From Streptantibioticus ferralitis (GTDB taxonomy: Bacteria; Actinomycetota; Actinomycetes; Streptomycetales; Streptomycetaceae), in contig NZ_JARHTQ010000006.1 in assembly GCF_029223525.1 (NCBI RefSeq), positions 310,001 to 374,000 on the forward strand: DNA of 64,000 bases. The letters run 5' to 3'. This document shows, piece by piece, positions 36,595 to 44,751 of the stretch. A program made the position numbers and the translations under genes. Below the pieces are notes generated by a model. It was not told the origin of the DNA, did not search any database, and was given only the letters and a program-made list of their open reading frames with translations. How positions within the stretch are numbered: the stretch's first letter is position 1; the number at the start of each line of letters is the position of its first letter.

Positions 36595-37689
36595 CTACTG
36601 CCTGATCGACCAGCCGCGCTCCCGGAGCGCGGCGGTGAGCACCGGCACCGCCTTCGGCTCCACCATCAGCTGCAGCAGGCCCGCCTGCTGACCGGTGGAG
36701 TGCTCCATCCGCACGTCCTCGATGTTGACCCCGGCGGCGCCCGCGTCGGCGAAGACCCGGGCCAGCTCGCCGGGCTGGTCGCCGATGAGCACCACCACGG
36801 CCTCGTACACCGCGGGCGCCGCGCCGTGCTTGCCCGGCACCCGCTCCCGTCCGGCGTTTCCGCGCCGCAGCACCCGCTCGATCCCGGCCGTGCCGTCCCG
36901 CCGCTTGGCCTCGTCCGCCGACTGCAGGGAACGCAGCGCCTCGACCGTCTCGCCGAGGTCGGTGGCGACCTCGGCGAGGATGTCGGCGACCGGACCAGGG
37001 TTGGCGGACAGGATGTCGATCCACATCGCGGGCTCGGACGCGGCGATCCGGGTCACATCGCGGATGCCCTGGCCGCACAGCCGCACCGCGGAATCGTCGG
37101 CGTGCTCAAGCCGGGCCGCGACCATGCTGGACAGCAGCTGCGGGGTGTGGGAGACCAGCGCGACGGCGCGGTCGTGCGCGTCGGCGTCCATCACGACCGG
37201 TACGGCACGGCACAGCGCGACCAGTTCCAGGGCCAGGTTGAGCACCTCGGTGTCGGTGGCCGGGGTCGGCGTGAGCACCCAGGGACGGCCCTCGAAGAGG
37301 TCCGCGGTCGCCGCGAGCGGTCCCGACCGCTCGCGGCCCGCCATCGGATGCGTCCCGATGTACTGGGACAGATCGCAGCCGAGCGCCTCCAGATCGCGGC
37401 GCGGGCCACCCTTGACGCTGGCCACGTCGAGATAGCCGCGGGCCGCCCCGGCGCGCTGCGCCTCCGCGAGCGTCGCGGCGACGTATGCCGGGGGTACGGC
37501 GATGATCGCGAGGTCGACCGGCCCCTGCGGCTCGTCGGTGGTGCCGGCGCCGAGCGCGGCGGCGGTACGGGCGGCATCGGGGTCGTGGTCCTTCAGGTGG
37601 ACGGTGACCCCGCGCTGAGACAGGGCGAGGGCGGCGGAAGTGCCGATCAATCCGGTGCCGATGACGGCGGCGGTACGCATGGTCGTCAT
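36595..37689 (-). CDS. tyrA: prephenate dehydrogenase with C-terminal ACT domain
   Basis: A 364-residue enzyme of tyrosine synthesis that converts prephenate to 4-hydroxyphenylpyruvate with NAD. The Rossmann start is VIGTGLIGTSAALAL. The prephenate-binding GTHPMAGRERSG and LSHTPQLLSSMVA are present. The last 75 residues are an ACT regulatory domain (VVLIGDQPGELARVFADAGAAGVNIEDVRMEH), where tyrosine would bind. It is divergent from the DUF952 gene. Confidence 0.95.
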   Translation of the reverse strand: MTTMRTAAVIGTGLIGTSAALALSQRGVTVHLKDHDPDAARTAAALGAGTTDEPQGPVDLAIIAVPPAYVAATLAEAQRAGAARGYLDVASVKGGPRRDLEALGCDLSQYIGTHPMAGRERSGPLAATADLFEGRPWVLTPTPATDTEVLNLALELVALCRAVPVVMDADAHDRAVALVSHTPQLLSSMVAARLEHADDSAVRLCGQGIRDVTRIAASEPAMWIDILSANPGPVADILAEVATDLGETVEALRSLQSADEAKRRDGTAGIERVLRRGNAGRERVPGKHGAAPAVYEAVVVLIGDQPGELARVFADAGAAGVNIEDVRMEHSTGQQAGLLQLMVEPKAVPVLTAALRERGWSIRQ

Positions 37690-37826
37690 TTTTCCACTGC
37701 GCCGTGCCGGGGGACGGCGGCGGTCCCACTGCGCCGTCCCCCGGCTGTCACCCTTGGGTCTCGCTTGGGTCGGCGATCAGCTGGGGCATTCGGGCTTCGG
37801 GCCCCGCGTCCGGTAGAACGTTGCGC

Positions 37827-38189
37827 ATGATCTTCCATGTGGTCACGCTGGACGACTGGCTGCGCGTCCCGGAGCGGCCGTACGCGCCGCGGACCCTCGC
37901 CGAGGACGGCTTCGTGCACTGCTCGCCCGACGAGTCCACGGCACTCGCGGTCGCCGACGCGTTCTACCGGGACGCGGTCGGCCCGCTGATGGTGCTGCTG
38001 ATCGACGAGGACGCGCTGGACTCCCCGGTGCGTTGGGAACCGGCGGAGCCCGCGCCTGCGCCGGGCGCATCGCCCTCGGTCCCCTTCCCGCACGTCTACG
38101 GCCGGATCAACCGCACGGCCGTCGCCGGAATGCTGGAGGTCGAACGGGACGCGCGGGGCCGGGCGCTGGGCCTCAAGCTGTGGTCCTAG
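37827..38189 (+). CDS. DUF952-family protein
   Basis: A 120-residue protein of the DUF952 family: MIFHVVTLDDW, LAEDGFVHCSPDE, DEDALDSPVRWEP and FPHVYGRINRTAV, the last two being the conserved family segments. Biochemical role unknown. The short distance to the divergent tyrA gene (137 bp) leaves room only for back-to-back promoters. A stable hairpin separates it from the convergent rluB gene. Confidence 0.87.
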   Translation: MIFHVVTLDDWLRVPERPYAPRTLAEDGFVHCSPDESTALAVADAFYRDAVGPLMVLLIDEDALDSPVRWEPAEPAPAPGASPSVPFPHVYGRINRTAVAGMLEVERDARGRALGLKLWS

Positions 38190-38260
38190 CCTGACCGGCT
38201 CGGGCGGACATCCGTTCGGGCTCGCCGGAGGACCGCCGGTCCGCGCCGCGGTTGCCCGCT

Positions 38261-38288
38261 GCGGCGGCGGAGTTCTTTCCGCCGCCGC
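38261..38288. terminator. bidirectional hairpin terminator
   Basis: An 11-bp GC stem (38261-38271 and 38278-38288, loop GTTCTT) between convergent stops at 38189 and 38316. Confidence 0.75.
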
Positions 38289-38315
38289 GACCCGCCCCGC
38301 GGTACGGGCCGAGCC

Positions 38316-39371
38316 TTACAGGCCCACCTCGTTCATCAGCATGCCGACCTCGGTGTTGGTCAGCCGCCGCAGCCAGCCGGACTTCTGGTCGCCGAGCGCG
38401 ATCGGGCCGAAGCGGGTGCGCACCAGCTTGTCGACCGGGAAGCCCGCCTCGGCGAGCATCCGGCGCACGATGTGCTTGCGCCCCTCGTGCAGGGCGACCT
38501 CGACCAGGTAGTTCTTGCCGGTGTTCTCCACCACCTTGAAGCTGTCGGCGCGGGCGTAGCCGTCCTCCAGCTCGATACCGTTCTTCAGCCGCTTGCCCAG
38601 GTCGCGCGGGAGCGGCCCCTGGATGGCGGCCAGGTAGGTCTTGGTGACGCCGTAGCGCGGGTGGGTGAGGCGGTTGGCCAGCTCACCGTGGTTGGTGAGC
38701 AGGATGATGCCCTCGGTCTCGGTGTCCAGCCGGCCGACGTGGAACAGCCGGGTCTCCCGGTTGGTGACGTAGTCGCCCAGGCACTGGCGGCCGTCCGGGT
38801 CCTCCATCGTGGAGACCACACCGGCGGGCTTGTTGAGGGCGAAGAACAGGTACGCCTGGGTGGCGACGGTCAGACCGTCGACCTTGACCTCGTCCTTGTC
38901 GGGGTCGACCCGCAGCCCCTGCTCGGTCACGATCTTGCCGTTGACCTCCACCCGGCGCTGCTCGATCAGCTCCTCGCAGGCCCGGCGCGAGCCCATACCG
39001 GCGCGGGCCAGCACCTTCTGCAGCCGCTCGCCCTCCTGCTCGGCGCCGGGGAAGGTCTTGGGCAGCTTCAGCTGCGGCCTGTCGTGGCGGGCGCGGTTGC
39101 GCTCCTCGATCTGGGCGTCGTACTCACGCGGCCGGGCCGGGGCGGACTTGCGGCCCCGGGTGCCGCCCGGGCCGCCGGTGGGCTTGCCGCCCTGCGCGCC
39201 GCGCCCGGCGCCCGGCTTGCCCTGCTTGCCGGATCCGGCGGAACCGGATCCGCCCACGTCGTAGCGGCGCTCCTCGGGGCGGGGGCGTCCGGCGCGCTTG
39301 CTCTTGTCGTCGCGCTCGTTGCCCGCCCCGCGGTAGTTCCGGTTTCCGCTGTTCCTGCCGCTGCTTCGCAT
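38316..39371 (-). CDS. RluB-type pseudouridine synthase with long basic N-terminal extension
   Basis: A 351-residue pseudouridine synthase acting on 23S rRNA. Residues 1-105 are an Arg/Gly/Lys-rich disordered extension (RAGRPRPEERRYD, GGTRGRKSAPARPREYD). Residues about 115-160 are an S4 RNA-binding domain (LQKVLARAGMGSRRACEELIEQRRVEVNGK). The rest is the RsuA/RluB catalytic domain with the Asp in VGRLDTETEGIILLTNHG. It matches the rluB gene found beside scpB in mycobacteria. Its ATG overlaps the scpB stop (TGATG), which indicates coupled translation. Confidence 0.93.
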   Translation of the reverse strand: MRSSGRNSGNRNYRGAGNERDDKSKRAGRPRPEERRYDVGGSGSAGSGKQGKPGAGRGAQGGKPTGGPGGTRGRKSAPARPREYDAQIEERNRARHDRPQLKLPKTFPGAEQEGERLQKVLARAGMGSRRACEELIEQRRVEVNGKIVTEQGLRVDPDKDEVKVDGLTVATQAYLFFALNKPAGVVSTMEDPDGRQCLGDYVTNRETRLFHVGRLDTETEGIILLTNHGELANRLTHPRYGVTKTYLAAIQGPLPRDLGKRLKNGIELEDGYARADSFKVVENTGKNYLVEVALHEGRKHIVRRMLAEAGFPVDKLVRTRFGPIALGDQKSGWLRRLTNTEVGMLMNEVGL

Positions 39372-40072
39372 CAATGTTCCGTAGTCGAGGTCGTGTCGGG
39401 TGCGTCCGGGTCGAACGACGGAACCCCTTCCTGGGACTCCGCCTCGACGGCGTCCGCCTCCGGGAGGAACGGCGCGAGCTCGGGCAGCTCGTCCAGGCCG
39501 CGAAGGCCCATCCGCTCCAGGAAGTAGTTCGTCGTCCTGTACAGGATCGCACCTGTTTCGGGTTCCGTCCCAGCCTCCTCCACCAGACCCCGCTGCAGGA
39601 GGGTGCGCATCACGCCGTCGCAGTTCACCCCGCGCACCGCGGAGACCCGTGAACGGCTGACCGGCTGGCGGTACGCGACCACCGCGAGGGTCTCCAGGGC
39701 GGCCTGGGTGAGCCGGGCCTGCTGGCCGTCGAGGACGAACTTCTCCACCGCGGGCGCGAACTCCGGCCGGGTGTAGAACCGCCAACCGCCCGCGACCAGC
39801 CGCAGTTCGAAGCCGCGTCGATCGCGTGCGTACTCGTCGGACAGCTCCCGCAGCGCGTCGGCGACCTCGCGGCGCGGCCGGTCGAGCACCTTCGCGAGGT
39901 GCTCCTCGGTGGCGGGCTCGTCCACGACCATCAGCACCGCCTCGAGCGCGGGCTTCACGGCGAGGTCGGCCACGGACGGCGGTCCCGCGGGAACGCTGCG
40001 GCGCGCAGCGCCTCCCTTGAGGGTGGCGGGGGGCGACGGGCGGGCCTCGGCGGCCTGGTCAGCGTCCATCAT
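39371..40072 (-). CDS. scpB: segregation and condensation protein B
   Basis: A 233-residue non-SMC subunit that forms a complex with SMC and ScpA to organise and segregate the chromosome. It has two winged-helix parts; KPALEAVLMVVDEPATEEHLAKVL opens the first, and ETLAVVAYRQPVSRSRVSAVRGVNCDGVMRTLLQRGLVEE is the family core. A GGAAGG site lies 9 bases before the ATG at 40072, which is preferred over the ATG at 40081. It overlaps scpA by 14 bases and rluB by 3. Confidence 0.93.
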   Translation of the reverse strand: MMDADQAAEARPSPPATLKGGAARRSVPAGPPSVADLAVKPALEAVLMVVDEPATEEHLAKVLDRPRREVADALRELSDEYARDRRGFELRLVAGGWRFYTRPEFAPAVEKFVLDGQQARLTQAALETLAVVAYRQPVSRSRVSAVRGVNCDGVMRTLLQRGLVEEAGTEPETGAILYRTTNYFLERMGLRGLDELPELAPFLPEADAVEAESQEGVPSFDPDAPDTTSTTEH

Positions 40073-41261
40073 CCGAACCATCCTTCCGTACCCCCGCTTC
40101 CTGGTCGAACTCGTCGGTGACCAGCGGCTGCCCGGTCCCCTCGACGCCGGTCCAGCGGACCTGGAGGGCGCCCAGGGCCTGCTCCTGATCCAGGGCGACC
40201 GCCTTCTCCCGGTAGAGCTCCAGCAGCGCGAGGAAGCGGGCGACGACGGTCAGGGTGTCGGTGGCGTCGGCGGTCAGCTCCTGGAAGGACGCGGCGCCCA
40301 GCTCGCGCAGTCGGGCGATGACGATGTCCGCCTGCTCGCGCACGCTGACCAGCGGCGCGTGGATGTGCTCGACGTACACCGTCGGCCGCGGCTTGGGCTG
40401 CATCGCCTTGACGGCCAGCTTGGCGAAGCCCTCCGGGCCGATGCTGATGGCCACTTCGGGGAGCAGTTCGGCGTGCTGCGGCTCAAGGCCGACGGTACGG
40501 GGGTAGCGCAGCGCCTCGGCGTCGAGCCGTTCGGCGAAGATCTCCGCGATCCGCTTGTACGCGCGGTACTGCAGCAGCCGCGCGAACAGCAGGTCGCGCG
40601 CTTCCAGCAGCGCCAGGTCCGCTTCGTCCTCGACCTCGGCCGCGGGCAGCAGCCGCGCCGCCTTGAGGTCCAGCAAGGTGGCCGCGACCACCAGGAACTC
40701 GGTGGCCTGGTCCAGGTCCCAGTCGGCGCCCATCGCGCGGATATACGCGATGAACTCGTCGGTGACCTTGGACAGCGCGACCTCGGTGACGTCCAGCTTG
40801 TGCTTGGAGATCAGCTGGAGGAGCAGGTCGAAGGGTCCCTCGAAGTTCGCCAGCCGGACGGTGAACCGGCCGTCGCCGACGGCCGGTTCGGTCTCCGCCG
40901 CACCGTTCGCGATGGGCCCGGCCTCCCCCTGGGAGGCCGGTGCGCCAGGTGTGTCCGGTTCCGTGCTGCCGACCGGTGCCGGATCGGCCGCTCTCGTCTG
41001 CTGCGGCACGGTGTCCGCCCCGCGACCGGTCTCCACCGGCGTGATCGGCTCGGCACCGTCCGCTTCGGCCAGCGCTGTCGCCAGACCGGACTCGCCCTCC
41101 TTCGGGGCCTGGTGGGCCGCTCCTCGGCCCAACGGGCGGCGGGCGGGTCCGCGTTGTTCGGGCTCGCCCGCCTCCGGGCGCTTGTACCCGATGCCGACAC
41201 TCCTCGACACGGCGCTCCTTCGTCGCTTGGCCTCGTCGCTTGGCCTCGTCGCTGTCGGCAT
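40059..41261 (-). CDS. scpA: segregation and condensation protein A
   Basis: A 400-residue kleisin partner of SMC and ScpB. The core begins at FTVRLANFEGPFDLLLQLIS (about residue 135), continues with IAYIRAMG, ATEFLVVAATLLDLKAARLLP and the C-terminal winged helix. The first 130 residues are a low-complexity Pro/Ala/Glu-rich extension not found in firmicute ScpA. GAAGGG lies 7 bases before the ATG at 41261; a TTG at 41297 is the alternative. It lies 62 bp downstream of the small basic protein gene and overlaps scpB. Confidence 0.93.
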   Translation of the reverse strand: MPTATRPSDEAKRRRSAVSRSVGIGYKRPEAGEPEQRGPARRPLGRGAAHQAPKEGESGLATALAEADGAEPITPVETGRGADTVPQQTRAADPAPVGSTEPDTPGAPASQGEAGPIANGAAETEPAVGDGRFTVRLANFEGPFDLLLQLISKHKLDVTEVALSKVTDEFIAYIRAMGADWDLDQATEFLVVAATLLDLKAARLLPAAEVEDEADLALLEARDLLFARLLQYRAYKRIAEIFAERLDAEALRYPRTVGLEPQHAELLPEVAISIGPEGFAKLAVKAMQPKPRPTVYVEHIHAPLVSVREQADIVIARLRELGAASFQELTADATDTLTVVARFLALLELYREKAVALDQEQALGALQVRWTGVEGTGQPLVTDEFDQEAGVRKDGSDDGR

Positions 41262-41323
41262 CGGCGCGCCCTTCGGCTCGCTCACCGGGCGCAGCAATGT
41301 TGAAGACGGTACCGTCCGCCGGG

Positions 41324-41914
41324 TCAGCGTCCTCGCAGGCGGCGTACGAGGATGCTCGCGTCGCCACGCGATTCGAGGTCGGCCAGCACCACGGCGACCG
41401 CCTCGCGCACGATGCGGCCGCGGTCGACGGCGAGACCGTGCTCACCGCGCAGCACCAGCCGGGCGTGTTCGAGGTCCATCAACTCCTCGGCGGAGACATA
41501 GACCGTGATCTTCTCGTCGTGGCGTTCCCGGCCACTGGGACGGCGGTTGGGCGCACCTCGCCGCTGTCGCCGTTCCTGCGCCGGGTGCTCCTGCGGTGGG
41601 CGGCGCTGCGCCGGGGTGGTCTGGTTCGGCGCCTCGGCCGGTTCGGAGCGGGCGTGTTCGGCCGCCGTGGACTTCGCGGCGGTCTCCCGGCGGTCGCGGT
41701 CCGTCAGTCCGGCCGTGTCGTCGCCGTCCGGCGCGTCCCCGTCCGCACGGCGCGCGGTAGCGGTACCGTCCTCGTCGGCTGCCGGTACCGGCCGCAGCCG
41801 GTCGCCCGGCGGGGGTGTGGGCGCGTCACCGTTGCTGTGCTGCCGGGGCGTTGACGACTGCAGCGCCATCCCCCCGGTGGTGCGGAACAGTTCGTCGGCT
41901 CCGGGCAGACTCAC
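41324..41914 (-). CDS. small protein with C-terminal ribbon-helix-helix-like segment, ParA partner candidate
   Basis: A 196-residue protein of unknown function. The first 125 residues are low-complexity and charged (PPQEHPAQERRQRRGAPNRR). The last 65 residues form a compact domain (KITVYVSAEELMDLEHARLVLR then GRIVREAVAVVLADLESRG) whose strand-helix-helix layout resembles a ribbon-helix-helix DNA-binding domain. Its GTG start overlaps the parA stop (GTGA), so it is made together with the ParA-like ATPase, and a role as its DNA-binding partner is a fair inference but unproven. Confidence 0.65.
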   Translation of the reverse strand: MSLPGADELFRTTGGMALQSSTPRQHSNGDAPTPPPGDRLRPVPAADEDGTATARRADGDAPDGDDTAGLTDRDRRETAAKSTAAEHARSEPAEAPNQTTPAQRRPPQEHPAQERRQRRGAPNRRPSGRERHDEKITVYVSAEELMDLEHARLVLRGEHGLAVDRGRIVREAVAVVLADLESRGDASILVRRLRGR

Positions 41915-43026
41915 TCGGCGTGGCACCGGGCGAGCACCTCCCTGGCGAGCTGTCGGTACGCGGCCGCGCCAACGGAGTTGGAGGCGTAGGTCGTGATCGG
42001 CTCGCCGGCCACCGTGGTCTCCGGGAAGCGGACGGTGCGACCGATGACGGTGTGGAAGACGTGGTCGTCGAAGGCCTCGACGACGCGGGCCAGCACCTCG
42101 CGGCTGTGCACGGTGCGCGAGTCGTACATCGTGGCGAGGATGCCGTCGAGGTCCAGCTCGGGGTTGAGGCGCTCGCGGACCTTCTCGATGGTCTCGGTGA
42201 GCAGCGCGACACCGCGCAGTGCGAAGAACTCGCACTCCAGCGGAACGATCACCCGGTGGGCGGCGGTGAGCGCGTTGACGGTCAGCAGTCCGAGGGACGG
42301 CTGGCAGTCGATGATGACGTAGTCGTAGTCGGACATCAGCGGCTTGAGCGCGCGCTGCAGGGTCGACTCACGGGCGACCTCTGACACCAACTGCACTTCA
42401 GCGGCTGACAAATCGATATTGCTGGGCAGCAGGTCCATACCGGGCACGGCGGTCTTCAGCAGCACCTCGTCGGCGGCCATACCGCGTTCCATGAGCAGGT
42501 TGTAGACCGTGAGGTCGAGCTCCATGGGGTTGACGCCGAGGCCGACGGAGAGCGCGCCCTGCGGGTCGAAGTCGACGAGCAGGACCCGGCGTCCGTACTC
42601 GGCGAGCGCGGCACCCAGGTTGATGGTCGAGGTGGTCTTGCCGACCCCGCCCTTCTGGTTGCACATCGCGATGATCTGGGCCGGTCCGTGCTCGGTGAGC
42701 GGGCCGGGGATGGGGAAGTAGGGCAGCGGGCGCCCGGTGGGGCCGACGCGCTCGCGGCGCTGCCGGGCCGCGTCCGGGGCGAGCGTGGCCGCGTACTCGG
42801 GGTCCGGCTCGTATTCCGCGTCCGGGTCGTAGAACTGACCGTCCTGCAGGTCTTCCTCGTATGACGACATGGCGTGTGTAGCTTGCGTCTCCGTGCTCGA
42901 ATCGGTCCGGCGTGCCTCGAAGGTGCGGACGGCAACGGAACCAACGGCTCCAAGTCCAGCCGGGCTCGGACCCTGAACGGTCATTCCTGGTTGACCACCC
43001 CCGGGAGCAAATGTCGACTCATTCAC
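41911..43026 (-). CDS. ParA/Soj-family ATPase
   Basis: A 371-residue deviant Walker A ATPase. The ATP motif is CNQKGGVGKTTSTINLG, then LLVDFDPQGALS and IIDCQPSLGLLT. It ends with AYRQLAREVLARCH. About 100 residues of acidic, disordered sequence precede the ATPase. It is the orphan ParA next to scpAB that is conserved across actinobacteria (Rv1708 in M. tuberculosis), not the parAB pair near the origin. The GTG at 43026 has AAGGAGG 11 bases upstream. It heads an operon parA, basic protein, scpA, scpB, rluB. Confidence 0.93.
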   Translation of the reverse strand: MNESTFAPGGGQPGMTVQGPSPAGLGAVGSVAVRTFEARRTDSSTETQATHAMSSYEEDLQDGQFYDPDAEYEPDPEYAATLAPDAARQRRERVGPTGRPLPYFPIPGPLTEHGPAQIIAMCNQKGGVGKTTSTINLGAALAEYGRRVLLVDFDPQGALSVGLGVNPMELDLTVYNLLMERGMAADEVLLKTAVPGMDLLPSNIDLSAAEVQLVSEVARESTLQRALKPLMSDYDYVIIDCQPSLGLLTVNALTAAHRVIVPLECEFFALRGVALLTETIEKVRERLNPELDLDGILATMYDSRTVHSREVLARVVEAFDDHVFHTVIGRTVRFPETTVAGEPITTYASNSVGAAAYRQLAREVLARCHAE

Positions 43027-43415
43027 AAGTCGTCTTACCTCCTTGGTGACCAGGAAACTTCTCAATAGGTCAGCGTGACACCATGCCGACGGTTGGCGAC
43101 TCTATGGCGTGTCGGCGGTTCGCAGCAACACAATCCACCGGACACGGCACGATGTGTCGGCAACCGAACACCCCGATGTCAAGGGCGTAAGGAGCGCAAC
43201 CGGGATGATTCACGGGTGTGCGAAACGGTAAAACAGTTATGTTCCGGGCCAGTTACGCTATCAATGAAACCATCGCCACAAAGTCCACGGGAAGCGGACC
43301 GGCCGGGTCTTGTTGGACAAGACCCGGCCGGTGACATGGTTTTGATGTCAGTTGACGCGACCTGCGCGCCAACTGACCGTTACTGCGAACCCGGGTTGCG
43401 CCCCGGAGGACACGG
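43027..43415. other. intergenic region between ald and the parA operon
   Basis: 389 bases. The right part holds the ald terminator hairpin (43298-43332) and an 83-base tail. The left part (43027-43290) is less GC-rich and must contain the parA-operon promoter; I cannot fix its -10 and -35. No gene seen. Confidence 0.5.
43298..43332. terminator. hairpin terminator of ald
   Basis: Perfect 15-bp stem (43298-43312 and 43318-43332, loop TTGGA), 84 bases beyond the ald stop on the minus strand. Confidence 0.85.
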
Positions 43416-44540
43416 TCAGCCGAGCAGCGTGCTGAGCTCGACCGACTCCAGTCCGTGCGCCTCGGCGACGGAGGGGTAAACGACCTGGCCCTCGTGGGTG
43501 TTGAGGCCCTTGGCCAGCGCCGCGTCACGGCGCAGCGCCTCACGCCAGCCGCGGTTGGCCAGCTCCACGATGTACGGCAGCGTGGCGTTGGTCAGCGCGT
43601 AGGTGGAGGTGTTGGGCACCGAACCCGGCATGTTGGCCACGCAGTAGAAGACCGAGTCGTGCACCTGGAAGGTCGGCTCGGCGTGCGTGGTGGGACGCGA
43701 GTCCTCGAAGCAGCCGCCCTGGTCGATCGCGATGTCGACAAGTACGGAGCCCGGCTTCATCCGCGAGACCAGCTCGTTGGTGACCAGCTTCGGGGCCTTG
43801 GCGCCCGGGATCAGGACCGCGCCGATGACCAGGTCGGCCTCCAGGACGGCCTTCTCCAGCTCGAAGGCGTTGGAGACGATCGTCTGCACCTTGGTGCCGA
43901 AGATCTTGTCCGCCTCGCGCAGCTTGTTGATGTCCTTGTCCAGCAGGGTCACGTGGAAGCCCATGCCGACGGCGATCTGGGTGGCGTTCCAGCCGGAGAC
44001 ACCGGCGCCGATGACCACGGCCTTGGCCGCGCTCACACCGGGCACACCGCTGGGCAGCACACCGCGGCCGCCCGCCGAGCGCATCAGGTGGTACGCGCCG
44101 ACCTGCGGGGCGAGCCGGCCCGCGACCTCGGACATCGGGGCGAGCAGCGGCAGCGCGCGGTTGGCCAGCTCGACGGTCTCGTACGCGATGGCCGTCGTAC
44201 CGGACTCCAGCAGGGCGTCGGTGCACTCGCGGGAGGCGGCCAGGTGCAGGTAGGTGAAGAGGGTCTGGTCCTTGCGGAGGCGGTGGTACTCCTCCGCGAC
44301 CGGCTCCTTGACCTTCAGCAGCAGGTCGGCGATGCCCCAGACCTCGTCGGCGGTGCCGAGGATCTGCGCACCGGCCGCGACGTACTCGTCGTCCGTGATG
44401 GAGGAGCCGTTGCCGGCGCCCTGCTCCACGAAGACCTGGTGCCCGTTGCGCACGAGCTCGTGCACGCCGGCCGGGGTGATGGCGACCCGGAACTCGTTGT
44501 TCTTGACCTCGCGGGGGATACCGACCTTCACGTCGATCAC
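43416..44540 (-). CDS. ald: alanine dehydrogenase
   Basis: A 374-residue NAD-dependent enzyme interconverting L-alanine and pyruvate plus ammonia. It begins VKVGIPREVKNNEFRVAITPAG and has the substrate Lys/His region LFTYLHLAASR, LAPMSEVAGRLAPQ, the NAD motif VVIGAGVSGWNA and the terminal NLANRGW-like VELANRGWREA. Length is normal for the family. The GTG start has AAGGA upstream. It stands between the ParA operon and the NTPase-TPR gene and has its own terminator. Confidence 0.96.
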   Translation of the reverse strand: MIDVKVGIPREVKNNEFRVAITPAGVHELVRNGHQVFVEQGAGNGSSITDDEYVAAGAQILGTADEVWGIADLLLKVKEPVAEEYHRLRKDQTLFTYLHLAASRECTDALLESGTTAIAYETVELANRALPLLAPMSEVAGRLAPQVGAYHLMRSAGGRGVLPSGVPGVSAAKAVVIGAGVSGWNATQIAVGMGFHVTLLDKDINKLREADKIFGTKVQTIVSNAFELEKAVLEADLVIGAVLIPGAKAPKLVTNELVSRMKPGSVLVDIAIDQGGCFEDSRPTTHAEPTFQVHDSVFYCVANMPGSVPNTSTYALTNATLPYIVELANRGWREALRRDAALAKGLNTHEGQVVYPSVAEAHGLESVELSTLLG

Positions 44541-44751
44541 GGTCCTTGGCTCAGAAGAGATGCAGATGCCTGTCCGGACATGGTGCGCTAAAACATCACA
44601 CGCCGGACCTGACCGCGTTGCCCGCGGCTGGCTAAAGTCTAATGAAGGAAGACGCGCTGTCTAGCCTTACAAAGTGACTATTTTCGCCGAAGGCATTGGC
44701 AGATTCGTAGGTGTGGCGGTCCGATTACGGACGGGTACTCTCATGCGCGCC

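Noticed and set aside
35135-37078. A single 647-codon minus-strand protein across plsC and cmk
   Set aside because: Only the last 219 codons are the PlsC-like protein. Upstream the frame is a shadow of cmk and tyrA, both unambiguous in other frames.
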